A stretch of DNA of 49,180 bases from an uncultured Collinsella sp. GTDB taxonomy: Bacteria; Actinomycetota; Coriobacteriia; Coriobacteriales; Coriobacteriaceae. Made by a program: the position numbers and the translations under genes. Location: positions 1-49,180 of the forward strand of contig CABRHR010000005.1 in assembly GCA_902470835.1 (NCBI GenBank), in the 5' to 3' direction. Below are positions 15,701 through 23,894 of the stretch, one piece after another. Position 1 is the first letter of the stretch, and every line of letters begins with the position of its first letter. Below the pieces are notes generated by a model, which was given only the letters and a program-made list of their open reading frames with translations, searched no databases and had not been told where the DNA came from.

Positions 15701-17167
15701 CGCGAGCGCCAGCTTTGCCAACACCCAAGGATTGACGTTTAGGAAAAACGGCACCGGGCCCAAGGTAAACTGTTCGGTCCAGTTGAGGTCGGTTTTTACT
15801 TGGAAGAGGGCCTTAATATTGCCGAACGCCGGATCGTTGTTGTTGCCCCAAGTTTTGCCTACCCAGTCGTAGGCAAGCGATCCGTACACCTGTGTGGCGA
15901 TATCCATCGTGAACAGCAGCGTGCAATGGTGGCGAAGGAGCTTAGTGTTTCTTGGGTCGGTGCCCGAGCCGGCGCTCATGCTCTTGTATTGGTTCCACTT
16001 CCCCTCCATCTCGTCGAGGTAGCGGTTTGCCTGCTTGGCGCCCGACTCGCGCGGCGACTTCTTCCAGTACTCCGGATCAGGGTTGCCCGAATCGTTCATG
16101 TAGCTGGCCGGTTTGTATCCTCCGCCAAACAACACGTACCCGGCAAACGAGAAATCGAAGAGAATCGGAAACGTGGGCATCCAGCAGATGAACTTGTTGC
16201 CGCCAATGCCGGGGAACGCCGCAGGGAAATCAAACGGAGTGATCTCTTGGTCCATGGTGGTGGGGATGATGGTCGTCGAGCCCGATTCTGCCTTTGAGGC
16301 CGGTGCGGTGGCAACGGCCATGGGGGAGGAGAGTGTGTAGGTTTTGCCCTGGTAGTCGAGCATAAAGCGCAGTTTGCACCCTTCTTCCAGAATGCCCGAT
16401 GCCGCATCGAGGAACTTGTCTTCGAGCGTGAACGTCGCCAGATTATCCGCACCCGTTGCGCTGGCCTTGACCTGGCCGATCTGCGTGACGGTTTCGGGTG
16501 AGCTGCCCACGGCGGGCATTACCTTGTTGATGCGCAGCGTTGCCAGTCCACCTTGTGGCAGATGAGCCTGCACGGTAAAGGCGTGCGTGTCGGGCTGCTC
16601 GTTTGCCGTGTCGTCCTTCGGCAGTGCCATGAACGTGGTTTCAGCGTACTGGATGTCCCATTCGTCAAACGTGAGCTGGCGAAAGTACGGCTGACCGTCG
16701 GAGAGCGGACGCGTGGGAGCGGTAATAGCGGTACCGCCCTGAATGCGAGCGAGGGGAATCTCGACATCGCGGTAGCCTTCCATGCTGATGGAGATACCGC
16801 CGTTAAAGTCGTACGCGTCGAGAAGCGTTGCTTCGTCTACGTAGCCTTCCGAAAGAGGGGCGACCTCAAAGATGGCCGTGCCCTCGTCGTCGGTCGTGGC
16901 GGTGAGCTGCTTGCCTGCGGCGTAGCGCGATGTGAGCGTGACCTGGGCACCCATGATGGGCGTATTTTTGTTGGCGACGTCGACCACGACCACACCAAAC
17001 ATGGTGCGCGAGAGAACGAGCACCCTGAAGGGGTCTTTTTCGTCGGCATAGGCTTCGGTGGGCGCGAACGGCAATATGAAGGCGTTTGCGCTTCCCGGCA
17101 CGCGCGGCAACATAATGCTCGCCAGCGAGGACGCTCCGGCAACAAGTAGCGAACGGCGATCAAGCAT
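12800..17167 (-). CDS. Very large secreted protein with LAGTG sorting-type C-terminus
   Basis: A 1455-residue exported protein. The N-terminus MLDRRSLLVAGASS is Tat-like (twin Arg plus hydrophobic stretch). Next comes a carboxypeptidase-regulatory/Cna-B-like beta domain (PIMGAQVTLTS, TDDEGTAIFEV). The long middle has no domain I recognise; it holds many beta-rich stretches and a possible repeat region. The end is a Gly/Ser/Lys linker, LAGTG at 1407-1411, a hydrophobic helix and an Arg-rich tail, the order of a sortase substrate of the LAxTG type. Start 17167 has GGGAG six bases upstream; the frame continues to 17263. The LuxR gene just upstream is on the same strand and probably controls it. 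Role at the cell surface is inferred. Confidence 0.72.
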   Translation of the reverse strand: MLDRRSLLVAGASSLASIMLPRVPGSANAFILPFAPTEAYADEKDPFRVLVLSRTMFGVVVVDVANKNTPIMGAQVTLTSRYAAGKQLTATTDDEGTAIFEVAPLSEGYVDEATLLDAYDFNGGISISMEGYRDVEIPLARIQGGTAITAPTRPLSDGQPYFRQLTFDEWDIQYAETTFMALPKDDTANEQPDTHAFTVQAHLPQGGLATLRINKVMPAVGSSPETVTQIGQVKASATGADNLATFTLEDKFLDAASGILEEGCKLRFMLDYQGKTYTLSSPMAVATAPASKAESGSTTIIPTTMDQEITPFDFPAAFPGIGGNKFICWMPTFPILFDFSFAGYVLFGGGYKPASYMNDSGNPDPEYWKKSPRESGAKQANRYLDEMEGKWNQYKSMSAGSGTDPRNTKLLRHHCTLLFTMDIATQVYGSLAYDWVGKTWGNNNDPAFGNIKALFQVKTDLNWTEQFTLGPVPFFLNVNPWVLAKLALAVGAHTHGSGAAFFKNISLDYSNTSGSFTIQIGLAVTFGAGVAGVASSAVRGAASLTLFIGYEKADGHQLPRLRVGADVDVDVILQFIMFKWTTKAWSGSWPTLIDSWNMSVNNSNQYVLQCSELALGGDTPYTLGACFGATGNAEAGGVPQFIASAAIVTNAELLARAEVKATARNVAPTVRDWDRSVTRIELEADAESDDTGQIEHFVHALIENDENAAPMYEYTYIGQATNAVADPNANSTGVSEDERGGIKPSSDNVLFAGVLSEAHMKLAMIAGVECLFRIASVRYGDNGRSRLVVHTKANGTWSAPTPVDFPLGFGEGDVERRDTFDYDFDVVEYTDGRGNQDAYVLLVSGERPAGDNTLFDTASTSGILSVVRLRISNDGVRVISHTSWRSISRGRLQEDGYHCLQCPRITVGKTLVDGRLSGAYLHRHGATAEKALGSEAQVALECFTLWSDDLGDSLTFRQVLRFPQAPSSIELGAPENINGKMVVPVAYETAGGCGCASYAVIGQSIAGWGVMSPDATVPHAVPWPQHSGFLATVNEQLQHITWTRGASAFATQPVGAAGCGPASFSVSNNGRCVLYVENTDGKVGQTYDEEGNPVAVMGKHFRIFASTLAGDLFTEPFVMCELDHPVDQITTFLTSGGMPSALATHIVSAEKSEAELHGIEVPLVACATPTGAVATSGAVVPGAAGESFIVTVRKDGNTLLTAGTIDLYREGSSQPFSSASIGFGMNARMASIYDPELAEDASANDMAHVKYALETLGARFATHPLVADNGNAVLAPGCTAQFRMSFAIPESWSDEVGKRVTLYAKARNLVALDPVTLEEIRPGANSALSAVLHELDVPDAACERSEVQVGVCGSADTTGLHDAPMTADGDGGSSGDGTDKGGGSGGSSSSSGKDHGTNKRSGKADALAGTGDVNAPLTAAAAALAAAGAGLVAYSARRTALENDTADEVNSDKPH

Positions 17168-17323
17168 CTTTGGCTCCCATCCCGCAGGTATCGGTGGAAA
17201 TAATCCAATTTTGCGAGAAGTCGCCCCGTGGCGGTAGTGCCGTTCAAGGGTCAAAATGTCCAAATTGATTGAGCGAAGCGCCGTGGTTCCGGAACGCGTT
17301 CGATGCGCTTGGCAGCCCGGTCG

Positions 17324-18328
17324 CTAACGCAACATATGCGCGACCAGCTCGGCGCGAGTTCCGATACCAAGCTTGGCATACACTCCTGATAGGCGGTTTT
17401 TGACGGTGCCCGGCGATACTCCCATATGGCGTGCGATTTCGGCGTTGGTCCATCCGCGGCAGGCGAGCATGGCCATGGTGAACTCTGTGGTCGTTAGATC
17501 GTCGGCCACGTCCTCGCCCGAATCGGGGTTGTGGATGCGCCGCCAGCCGTAGCTGAAGCGGTACGTGATCTCGATGATACGAGCGAAATCGTCGGGGTAT
17601 TGCGATTTTAAACATGCCTCGATGAGTCCCTGCAAAAGGCCGTGGTGCTCGCCAATGAGCTCGATAAGGCCGTCGGGGCGCGCAATGTTCCAAGCAGCTC
17701 TAAAATGCGTTTTTGCGGCGTCGATGTCCTTGAGGCTCATGCATGCCATGGAAGCTGCCAGATGCAGGAACAGTTCCGAGATCGGATAGCTTCCCTGTTT
17801 CATAATCAGGGCGTTTTCCGCCATGCCCAGACTGCGGCCATATTCGCCGCGCAGATACAAGGCGTGCGCCATCACGTAGCTGGCGAACAGTCGCAGGCCT
17901 TCGGGTAGGTGCGCCGCAAGCGGATAAAACTCTTCGGCAGAATACGGGGAAGGCAGGTGTAGCAGGACACTCGCGGCCGAGGCGAACAGGATATGCGTGG
18001 CGTGGATGGAGGGCGACTCCTCGTCGGCCGGCGTATCGAGGATGCCAGTAAGGCAGCGGCGGGCGTCGGCGATACGGTTGAGCGACAGACTGGCGTATCC
18101 GCAGATAAAGAATGCGGAATAGCGCAGCGCGGGATCGGTGGCGTCAAGATAGAGGCGCGCCGTCTTGGCAGCGAGGGCGGCCTGTCCGCGAAAGTACAGC
18201 GCTTCTGCCGTGGCAATGGCGCGCGAATCGGGGTCGGAGATGCCTGCAACCGCAGCGTCAATCTGTCCCGGCACAAAGGTGGTGCACATCAACGGCATGG
18301 GAACGCATGGGTAGCCATCGCAGTCCAT
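17324..18328 (-). CDS. LuxR-family transcriptional regulator
   Basis: A 334-residue regulator. The C-terminus is a GerE/LuxR helix-turn-helix (LTTTEFTMAMLACRGWTNAE, then ARHMGVSPGTVKNRLSGVY). The first 260 residues form alpha-helical, TPR-like repeats (AEALYFRGQAALAAK, ALYLRGEYGRSLGMAENAL), as in many Coriobacteriia LuxR proteins. No receiver domain is present, so it is not a classic response regulator. Start 18328 follows GGGAG; the frame to 18535 lacks a ribosome site. It lies 156 bases upstream of the large surface protein gene on the same strand, suggesting it controls that gene. Confidence 0.8.
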   Translation of the reverse strand: MDCDGYPCVPMPLMCTTFVPGQIDAAVAGISDPDSRAIATAEALYFRGQAALAAKTARLYLDATDPALRYSAFFICGYASLSLNRIADARRCLTGILDTPADEESPSIHATHILFASAASVLLHLPSPYSAEEFYPLAAHLPEGLRLFASYVMAHALYLRGEYGRSLGMAENALIMKQGSYPISELFLHLAASMACMSLKDIDAAKTHFRAAWNIARPDGLIELIGEHHGLLQGLIEACLKSQYPDDFARIIEITYRFSYGWRRIHNPDSGEDVADDLTTTEFTMAMLACRGWTNAEIARHMGVSPGTVKNRLSGVYAKLGIGTRAELVAHMLR

Positions 18329-18601
18329 CTTCCATCTCCCAACAGCTGGCAACAATGCAGCAATTGTACTCCTGTTGCTCGGGGCTGGAATTTGTGGGTA
18401 TCGCCTACGATTATGTCGAACGTATAAAGGAAGACTAGTGGCTCTCTTGAACCCGAGGTCGAAGGGGGTGTTGTACAAGGCATATGGGGCCGAGTGGAAG
18501 TGGATCAAAAGAGCGTTACTTGACGTTTCATGCATAATGCCAACCGCCCCGCGACATCACGTTCGCAGCGCGCAGGGGCCGGAGAATCTTCGCGATGAGA
18601 G

Positions 18602-18649
18602 TTGACGTCTAATACCTTGCATCGTATAGTGTGTATAGCACAGTATATG
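18602..18649 (+). promoter_or_regulatory. Promoter and likely PadR operator
   Basis: TTGACG (18602-18607) and TATAGT (18625-18630) are 17 bases apart. The next bases form a partial dyad (TATAGTGTG and CACAGTATA) overlapping the start of transcription, a usual place for PadR autoregulation. Confidence 0.65.
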
Positions 18650-18667
18650 ACGAGAGGAGGTGTGCGG

Positions 18668-18988
18668 ATGGAGGCACAGATGAAGCGCGGCTTCCTGGAG
18701 GCCTGCGTGCTCGCGGCCGTCTCCGGCGAGGAGTCCTACGGCTACCAGATCGTGAAGGACGTACCGGCGAGCATGGGGCTCACGGAGTCGACGCTCTACC
18801 CGCTGCTCAAGCGCCTGGAGAAGGCCGGGTGCATCACGGCGCGCTCCGCCGAGCACAACGGGCGGCTGCGCCGGTACTACCGCATCACGGACGACGGGCG
18901 AGCGCGCATCGAGGAGTTCCTGGCCGAGTGGCCGTCCGTACGGGAGATTTACGCATACGTTGAGGGGGCGCACCATGACGCGCGATGA
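18668..18988 (+). CDS. PadR-family transcriptional regulator
   Basis: A 106-residue winged-helix protein: MKRGFLEACVLAAVSGEES, YGYQIVKDV, LTESTLYPLLKRLEKAG, then RRYYRITDDGRARIEEF. This is the standard PadR fold, a repressor that senses small molecules or envelope stress. AGGAGG sits seven bases before the ATG. It overlaps the next gene by 14 bases; the pair PadR-DUF1700 is a common operon in Gram-positive bacteria. Confidence 0.92.
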   Translation: MEAQMKRGFLEACVLAAVSGEESYGYQIVKDVPASMGLTESTLYPLLKRLEKAGCITARSAEHNGRLRRYYRITDDGRARIEEFLAEWPSVREIYAYVEGAHHDAR

Positions 18989-19598
18989 GTTTCTGGGCCG
19001 GTTGGGCGAGCTGCTCGCCTGCCTGCCGGCCGAGCAGGTGGAGGAGACCAAGGCGTTCTATGCGGAGGCCATCGCCGACCGCATGGAGGACGGTATGAGC
19101 GAGGAGGAGGCCGTGGCCGCCATGGGCGCCCCCGGCGAGGTTGCCGAGGCCACGCTCGACGACCTGCCCGCCGTGCCGCGCGCGATCGCGAGGACGCGCC
19201 GGTGCAGCACCGCGCTGCTGTGGGTGCTGACCATCGTGGGCTCCCCGGTGTGGGTGCCGCTGCTCGCCGCCTTCGCCGCCGTGGCCGTCACGGTCTATAT
19301 CTGCATCTGGGTGCTGGCGCTCTGCGTGTGGATCGTCGCGGCGGCACTCGGGGGCGTGGGCGTAGTTGGGCTCCTGCTTGCCGTAAGCGGCGTCACCATC
19401 GGCCACTTCCCGTACGTCCTCGCCTCGGCGGGCGTGGGGCTCGGCCTCGTCGGCGTGGCGCTCTTCGTTGGTGCTGGCGCTTGGGCCGCCTCAAAACAAA
19501 TTGCGCGCCTCTCGGCGCTCTGGGCGAGGAAGGCCGCCTCGCCCTTCTGGAAGGGTAAGGGCGAGAAGGGCGGCGCTGCCGCGCATCTTGCGGCGTAG
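18975..19598 (+). CDS. DUF1700 (HAAS-type) membrane protein
   Basis: A 207-residue protein. The first 80 residues are the soluble helical domain typical of DUF1700 (FLGRLGELLACLPAEQVEE, FYAEAIADRMEDGMSEEEAV, AMGAPGEVAEA). Four hydrophobic segments follow between about residues 85 and 180. The C-terminus is Lys-rich. Such proteins are thought to transmit PadR-linked envelope signals, but the mechanism is not known. Translationally coupled to padR and followed by a small membrane-protein gene. Confidence 0.88.
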   Translation: MTRDEFLGRLGELLACLPAEQVEETKAFYAEAIADRMEDGMSEEEAVAAMGAPGEVAEATLDDLPAVPRAIARTRRCSTALLWVLTIVGSPVWVPLLAAFAAVAVTVYICIWVLALCVWIVAAALGGVGVVGLLLAVSGVTIGHFPYVLASAGVGLGLVGVALFVGAGAWAASKQIARLSALWARKAASPFWKGKGEKGGAAAHLAA

Positions 19599-19613
19599 AA
19601 AGGAGTGAGTACC

Positions 19614-19868
19614 ATGACCAGCGCGAAGAAGATCTACCTCGCCGTGGCGGGCGGGCTCGTTGCCGCGGGCGTTGTCCTCGCGGGCATTGGCTTTATCGCT
19701 TCGGGTTTCGACCCGGCCGTCTTCACAACCCAAATCGACACGCGCGACAGCACCATCGTGCTCGGCGGCGTCGAGGTGGACGAATACGAGAGTATCCCGT
19801 TCATCAGCCAGCTCGCCAATCTGGGCGAGATCGACACCTCCGACGTCGCGGATCCCGCCGCGCCCTAG
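19614..19868 (+). CDS. Short membrane protein, truncated DUF4097-position gene
   Basis: An 84-residue protein with one N-terminal membrane segment (YLAVAGGLVAAGVVLAGIG) and a short outside part FDPAVFTTQIDTRDSTIVLG. In PadR-DUF1700 operons this slot normally holds a DUF4097 protein with the same anchor followed by a much longer beta-helix. Here the frame stops after about 50 outside residues, so it is probably shortened. AAAGGAG precedes the ATG; a GTG at 19605 is also possible. Confidence 0.6.
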   Translation: MTSAKKIYLAVAGGLVAAGVVLAGIGFIASGFDPAVFTTQIDTRDSTIVLGGVEVDEYESIPFISQLANLGEIDTSDVADPAAP

Positions 19869-20281
19869 GCGCAGCGAGCCCGGGCGCTCTGCCCGCCAAG
19901 CTGCGTAAGCCGGCGAAACCCGAACCTCAACCTCTACGCAACTGGCCCCAAGCCTGTGCCGATTCGCTCTCAGCGCCGCGCGGGGGGGCGTGACGCATGC
20001 CCAAAAAAGTACGAGGAGAAAGGAACGCGCCGCCCACAGCCACGCCCTTCCGCCTTCACGGGGCCACGCAGGAACGGAAGCGACTGGGCCGTGCGGTGGG
20101 GCTGTGCTTGGATTGGCTACACTGATATGGACAGATCCGTGAGGGGCGCGAGAGGCGGGACTCCGGGGAGATCTGCGAGGAGGAGTACCTCGACTGGAAG
20201 CGCGGGTTCAGTGGAGCATGAACCTAATCTCTGTTTCTCTTGTTTTTTGATTTGTTGAGAAGCCGGCATTTGGGGGGCATT
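19869..20281. other. Spacer with a possible C-terminal gene fragment
   Basis: No intact gene is seen. Bases 20126-20221 read QIREGRERRDSGEICEEEY and then LDWKRGF before a stop, an acidic-basic helical pattern seen at the ends of several bacterial proteins; an in-frame stop lies just upstream, so it is at most a remnant of something I cannot name. Confidence 0.35.
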
Positions 20282-20965
20282 TTGGATAGCGAACAGTTCA
20301 AACAAGAAGCTGGGAAAATAGAACAAAGCCTGAGTGCCTTGAGAGTCGCCGAGCGCAATGCAGTGATTCCCTTCATGAACGGCGACTTTACCCAATGGGA
20401 TCTATATCTGGCATCCTCCTCTGAGTATGCGATGAGACTGATAGACGGATTCATCTCCATGCTCGAGTCGAGGAATCTTGTTTGCGGCGCCCAGCTTCTC
20501 CGCGCACAGGTTGGAGTTTGCCTGCGGACATTCGCGTTATTCGCCGCGAAAGACCAGGATGACTTTCTCAAGCAGGTGTTTCAAGGTGTGCCTGTGAACA
20601 AGCTGAAAGATTTCTCGGGTGAGAAGATGTCCGATGGAAGACTTCAAGACTTACTCGAGAAGTTCGATCCAAAGGTAAAAGATGTATACAAGGTGACGTC
20701 TGGATTCGTCCACTTCTCCACTGATATTCTGCCGAGCATGGGTGTGCCTGGGGAGGGCTATGAGGTCGAGTTTAATTTTGGAGCCGAGCCCAACGAGAGA
20801 AACAATGCGCCTCTCGTGGAATGCGGCAAGGCGTTCTGCCACTATGTCGACCTGCATCTCCAGATGCTCCATAAGGTGATTGCTTCGGATGAATGGTATG
20901 CCGATCGATTCCGTATCGATTCCGATGGTCCTGCAGACGAGGCCTCGAAAAGCGAGAAGGTGTAG
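20282..20965 (+). CDS. Hypothetical protein, helical
   Basis: A 227-residue protein I do not recognise. It is mostly helical (QFKQEAGKIEQSLSALRVAE, then AMRLIDGFISMLESRNLVCG), with a centre reading VKDVYKVTSGFVHFSTDI and an acidic C-terminus. No signal peptide or membrane segment. The likely start is TTG at 20282, six Gs upstream; the frame opens with another TTG at 20240. Lower GC and different codon use from neighbours, plus decayed genes on both sides, point to recent acquisition. The KVTSGFVHFS block recalls helical proteins seen near defence genes, but this is weak. Confidence 0.6.
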   Translation: MDSEQFKQEAGKIEQSLSALRVAERNAVIPFMNGDFTQWDLYLASSSEYAMRLIDGFISMLESRNLVCGAQLLRAQVGVCLRTFALFAAKDQDDFLKQVFQGVPVNKLKDFSGEKMSDGRLQDLLEKFDPKVKDVYKVTSGFVHFSTDILPSMGVPGEGYEVEFNFGAEPNERNNAPLVECGKAFCHYVDLHLQMLHKVIASDEWYADRFRIDSDGPADEASKSEKV

Positions 20966-21193
20966 GTCGAACGCATTGACGCCGCCTTGACAGTATCCCG
21001 ATATGATAACGAATGGGAGGTTCCCTGCGAAATGTGCGCCTCTGTATATTCTCGCTAGGAAGCCCTCGACCGATAAGGCATCGTTGAGTTCAATTTGAGT
21101 TCAGCTCGGGTGCCTGAAAATCGCCCAACTCTGATAAAAGGGGAGACGACGGTACACCACGTAGACGAGAGGCTATGGAAGTGCACGATTTGA
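20966..21193. other. Spacer with promoter-like sequence but no gene
   Basis: TTGACA at 20987 precedes GATAAC by only 12 bases. A GGGAGG ribosome-like site and an eight-codon frame (MCASVYSR) follow, perhaps the 5' end of a lost gene. Nothing else is supported. Confidence 0.35.
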
Positions 21194-21427
21194 TTATATT
21201 GGCGCGCTAAACCGCCCCCGCTGCCCAACTTGAACTCCGCTCACGCGTGTATGGGGCTGCGAGAGGTAACGGCCTGCGGCCTCCTTTGTGTGCTCGATGA
21301 TATCTTCGAGCATGCCGGGCATGGCGGAGACATTCGCTGCAATCCAGCCGTGTTCAAGCGCCGTTTCGGATAGGAGCGAGAGTGGGCCGTCTTGCCCGTT
21401 CCCCTTAAACCCGTAAAGATGGTTGAC
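21194..21427 (-). pseudogene. N-terminal fragment of an AAA ATPase
   Basis: Minus-strand residues read HLYGFKGNGQDGPLSLL, then HGWIAANVSAMPGMLEDII and EHTKEAAGRYL. The V-S-x-MPGMLEDI pattern just after a P-loop is typical of the AAA ATP-binding family whose winged-helix end is also found at 3781-3978. The P-loop is ruined (GNGQDG where GxGKT is expected) and the frame stops after about 75 codons. It is a relic. Confidence 0.6.
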
Positions 21428-21491
21428 AGTTTGGGGTCTCCCGGGTCTTTAGCTTTTACCGCGCTAGGTGCCTCATGGAAACTGTTGGACT

Positions 21492-21557
21492 TTAATCAGA
21501 CAGACCCAGCATGTCGTTTTCCTCCATGAGGACATCGGCTAAAACCGCAACACCTAT
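21492..21557 (-). pseudogene. Fragment resembling the 3' end of parC
   Basis: Bases 21497-21531 match the end of parC (5447-5481) with only four transitions. The encoded tail is LMEENDMLGLSD then stop, against LMKENDMPSLFD in ParC. It may come from a second A-subunit gene (gyrA-like) or a copied parC end. It overlaps the arginase relic in another frame. Confidence 0.6.
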
Positions 21558-21993
21558 GCTTGTTTAAGCAAACCTCCTGATAGTCGTGGAGCTGCTGTAG
21601 CCCGACATGCAGGACGTCGTTCGGCTTAAACACCGGATGCCGCATCCGCGAAACGAGTTGCGTTGCACCCAGTCCCAAAAGGCTGCCAAGTACCATGGCG
21701 TGAGCGTTGGGGTAGCCATCATTCAGCGTGGATACATCCGGATGCGCATAGATCCAGACGAATCCAACGTTCTCGTATTTCCCGTGCAGGTAATCGAAGA
21801 GGGCAAGCGACACCATACAGTTGCCGCCGACGGTCACGACTCTGTCGGGGTTTTCTGCCGTAAGCTTCCTCTGCGCATCCTGAATCCCCGCCAGGACTTC
21901 GTCCTCGGCATAGATGCGAACTGCCTCCCATTTCTCATGTCCAAGTTTTGGGACGCGTTTCGCAATGCCGAGTGGGACCCCTGGACAGTCGGA
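21496..21993 (-). pseudogene. Arginase-family enzyme, truncated and mutated
   Basis: The frame encodes the middle of a ureohydrolase: VVTVGGNCMVSLALFDYL, GFVWIYAHPDVST, NAHAMVLGSLLGLG, DVLHVGLQQLHDYQEV. In working enzymes the second block is DAHxD; the first metal-binding Asp is Tyr here. The first 80 or so residues are missing, with the frame opening right after the stop of the histidine kinase gene, and the C-terminus ends in unrelated sequence. It cannot bind the two manganese ions normally. Confidence 0.72.
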
Positions 21994-23133
21994 TTACGTG
22001 GTGGCCCCCTTTGAGAGGGTCACGAGCATCACGGTTCCGTTCTCGGAACTTGTTTCGACCTCTACCGTGCCGCCGTGAAGCGCTGCAATTTCCCAAACAA
22101 GCGCTAGCCCGAGTCCTGCGCCGCCGTATGCCCTGCTGCGGGATTTGTCTAGACGAAAGAACGGCTGGAAGATGCTCTCACGGTACTGCTTGGGTATTCC
22201 CGGGCCCTCATCTTTGACTCGCAAGAGCACGTGGCTGTCGCTGCCGCTGATGGAGACGCTGACAGTCGAGCCGGAGCGGCTGTAACGGATGGCGTTTTCG
22301 ACCAGATTGAACACCAGCCGATAGAGGAGCGTATCACTTCCGATTGTCAAAGCGTCTCCGGCGCAATCGAGGGTTACGTCCTTATTCTCGGCAAGTGGCG
22401 CAAGGTCGGTAAGGACCTCTTCGGACAGGGGACCGAGTTCAACAGCGTCCCCGCACGGGACGCTGCGGAGCTCACTCATCTCGAGTAATACCTTGGTCAT
22501 TCGAGACATGCGCTCGGTTTGTTCTTGTAGCAGGCCGAGCAGCTCGGCTGTTTCGGGTCGCAAACCGGAGTGCTCGGAGATGAAAAGTTCAATCTGTGCT
22601 TGCATAAGGGCGAGCGGGGTGCGCAGCTCGTGTGCGGCGTTACCGGTAAACTGACGCTGTGCAGAGAACCCTTCGCCAAGACGGGCGATCATGTCGTTGA
22701 AGGAGGCGCTGCATCGTTGTAGCTCGGTGGGCACATCTTCACTGAGTCTGATTTCGCTTAGGTTGTCAGGCTGCACGCGTTCAACCTGGGCTGCAAAAGC
22801 CCGTAGCGGTTTGAGTGCACGGCCGCTCACAAAGTATGCCAGCACGCCGCCAAGGAGTGTGACTCCAGCCGTGATGCACCAGGTTGTCGTGCCAAAAGAC
22901 TCCTGTGCGTCGCTTACGACGATCGTGACTTTGTCATCGGGGGTCGCTTTCGTTGGGTCGAACGCCTGGGGCGAATCTTCGCCGGTTGCGTTAAAGGCCG
23001 AGATGTTACTGCCGATGGCATCCATGTAGCGCATGCCTGTATAGCCGACCAGGCAGTTCGTCAGCACGCATGTCGCACACGTGAGCAGTGCCGTCATAAT
23101 CGTTATGCGCCATTGCAGCGAAAACCTTTTCAT
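21994..23133 (-). CDS. Sensor histidine kinase
   Basis: A 379-residue membrane kinase. Two membrane segments (about 10-33 and 86-105) enclose a 50-residue outside loop. A HAMP-like linker follows, then the HisKA box NAAHELRTPLA with His168, N-box NLVENAIRYS, G-box KDEGPGIP and GGAGLGLALV. It should phosphorylate the adjacent response regulator; the genes overlap by four bases (ATGA). The signal is unknown, but the pair diverges from a redox gene set, so control of that set is the simplest guess. Confidence 0.92.
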   Translation of the reverse strand: MKRFSLQWRITIMTALLTCATCVLTNCLVGYTGMRYMDAIGSNISAFNATGEDSPQAFDPTKATPDDKVTIVVSDAQESFGTTTWCITAGVTLLGGVLAYFVSGRALKPLRAFAAQVERVQPDNLSEIRLSEDVPTELQRCSASFNDMIARLGEGFSAQRQFTGNAAHELRTPLALMQAQIELFISEHSGLRPETAELLGLLQEQTERMSRMTKVLLEMSELRSVPCGDAVELGPLSEEVLTDLAPLAENKDVTLDCAGDALTIGSDTLLYRLVFNLVENAIRYSRSGSTVSVSISGSDSHVLLRVKDEGPGIPKQYRESIFQPFFRLDKSRSRAYGGAGLGLALVWEIAALHGGTVEVETSSENGTVMLVTLSKGATT

Positions 23134-23804
23134 TCGCCATCCTCCATAACGTAGCCCTCTCCAATCCGATTGCGAATTGGGTCGTATCCCAAAGCACTGC
23201 GTAGCTTTTTGCGGAGTGACGAGATATGAACGCGGATTGCGTTGCTAAAGCTGTTCACGGTGCTATCCCAAACGTGCTCGATAAGCTCCTCTTGACTTAC
23301 CGGACGCCCCTGATTAAGCATCAGGTATTCCAAGATTCCCGTTTCCTTGCGCGTAAGAGATAAAGCCTCACTGTCTACGGAAGCGATGCGCGCCTTGGTG
23401 TCAAAGCGGAGCTTTCCGCAGGTTAAAACTATGTCGCTTTGTGTAAAGCGTCTGAGGGTAAGGCTGCGAATTCTTGCCGCAAGCTCGTCCAGATGAAACG
23501 GCTTGGTGAGGTAATCGTTGGCGCCGGCATCGAGTCCGGCGACTTTATCTGATACTTCGCCGCGTGCGGACAGAATCAGTACCTTAGTCTCGCAGTCAGT
23601 TTTCCTAAGTTCCCTGAGTACGGTCATGCCATCGATACGGGGAAGGTTGAGGTCGAGTACCACGAGGTCGAAGGCCTCAACGTCCAGTAGGTCGAGCGCC
23701 TCCTGTCCGTCGTGACAGCAGTCGACGCTGTACGCCAAGTTTCGCAAGCTGCGCGCGATTGCATCGCACAGTGCTCGTTCGTCTTCGACGATCAAAATTC
23801 GCAT
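23130..23804 (-). CDS. OmpR/PhoB-family response regulator
   Basis: A 224-residue two-domain regulator: receiver with acidic pocket VEDE and phosphoacceptor Asp51 (VVLDLNLPRIDG), Lys in LTKPF, then a winged-helix Trans_reg_C domain (LTRKETGILEYLMLNQGRP, IRVHISSLRKKLR). Start 23804 has AGGAG six bases before it. First gene of the kinase operon. Divergent from the CXXC peptide/ferredoxin/lipoprotein genes. Confidence 0.94.
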   Translation of the reverse strand: MRILIVEDERALCDAIARSLRNLAYSVDCCHDGQEALDLLDVEAFDLVVLDLNLPRIDGMTVLRELRKTDCETKVLILSARGEVSDKVAGLDAGANDYLTKPFHLDELAARIRSLTLRRFTQSDIVLTCGKLRFDTKARIASVDSEALSLTRKETGILEYLMLNQGRPVSQEELIEHVWDSTVNSFSNAIRVHISSLRKKLRSALGYDPIRNRIGEGYVMEDGE

Positions 23805-23894
23805 AACAGTCTCCTTGCACATTCCAAATCGCGCTTAACACGGATTTTATGGTCGGTATGGTCCAATGGTCGCGTAACGAAAGGAGTGGTCAGG

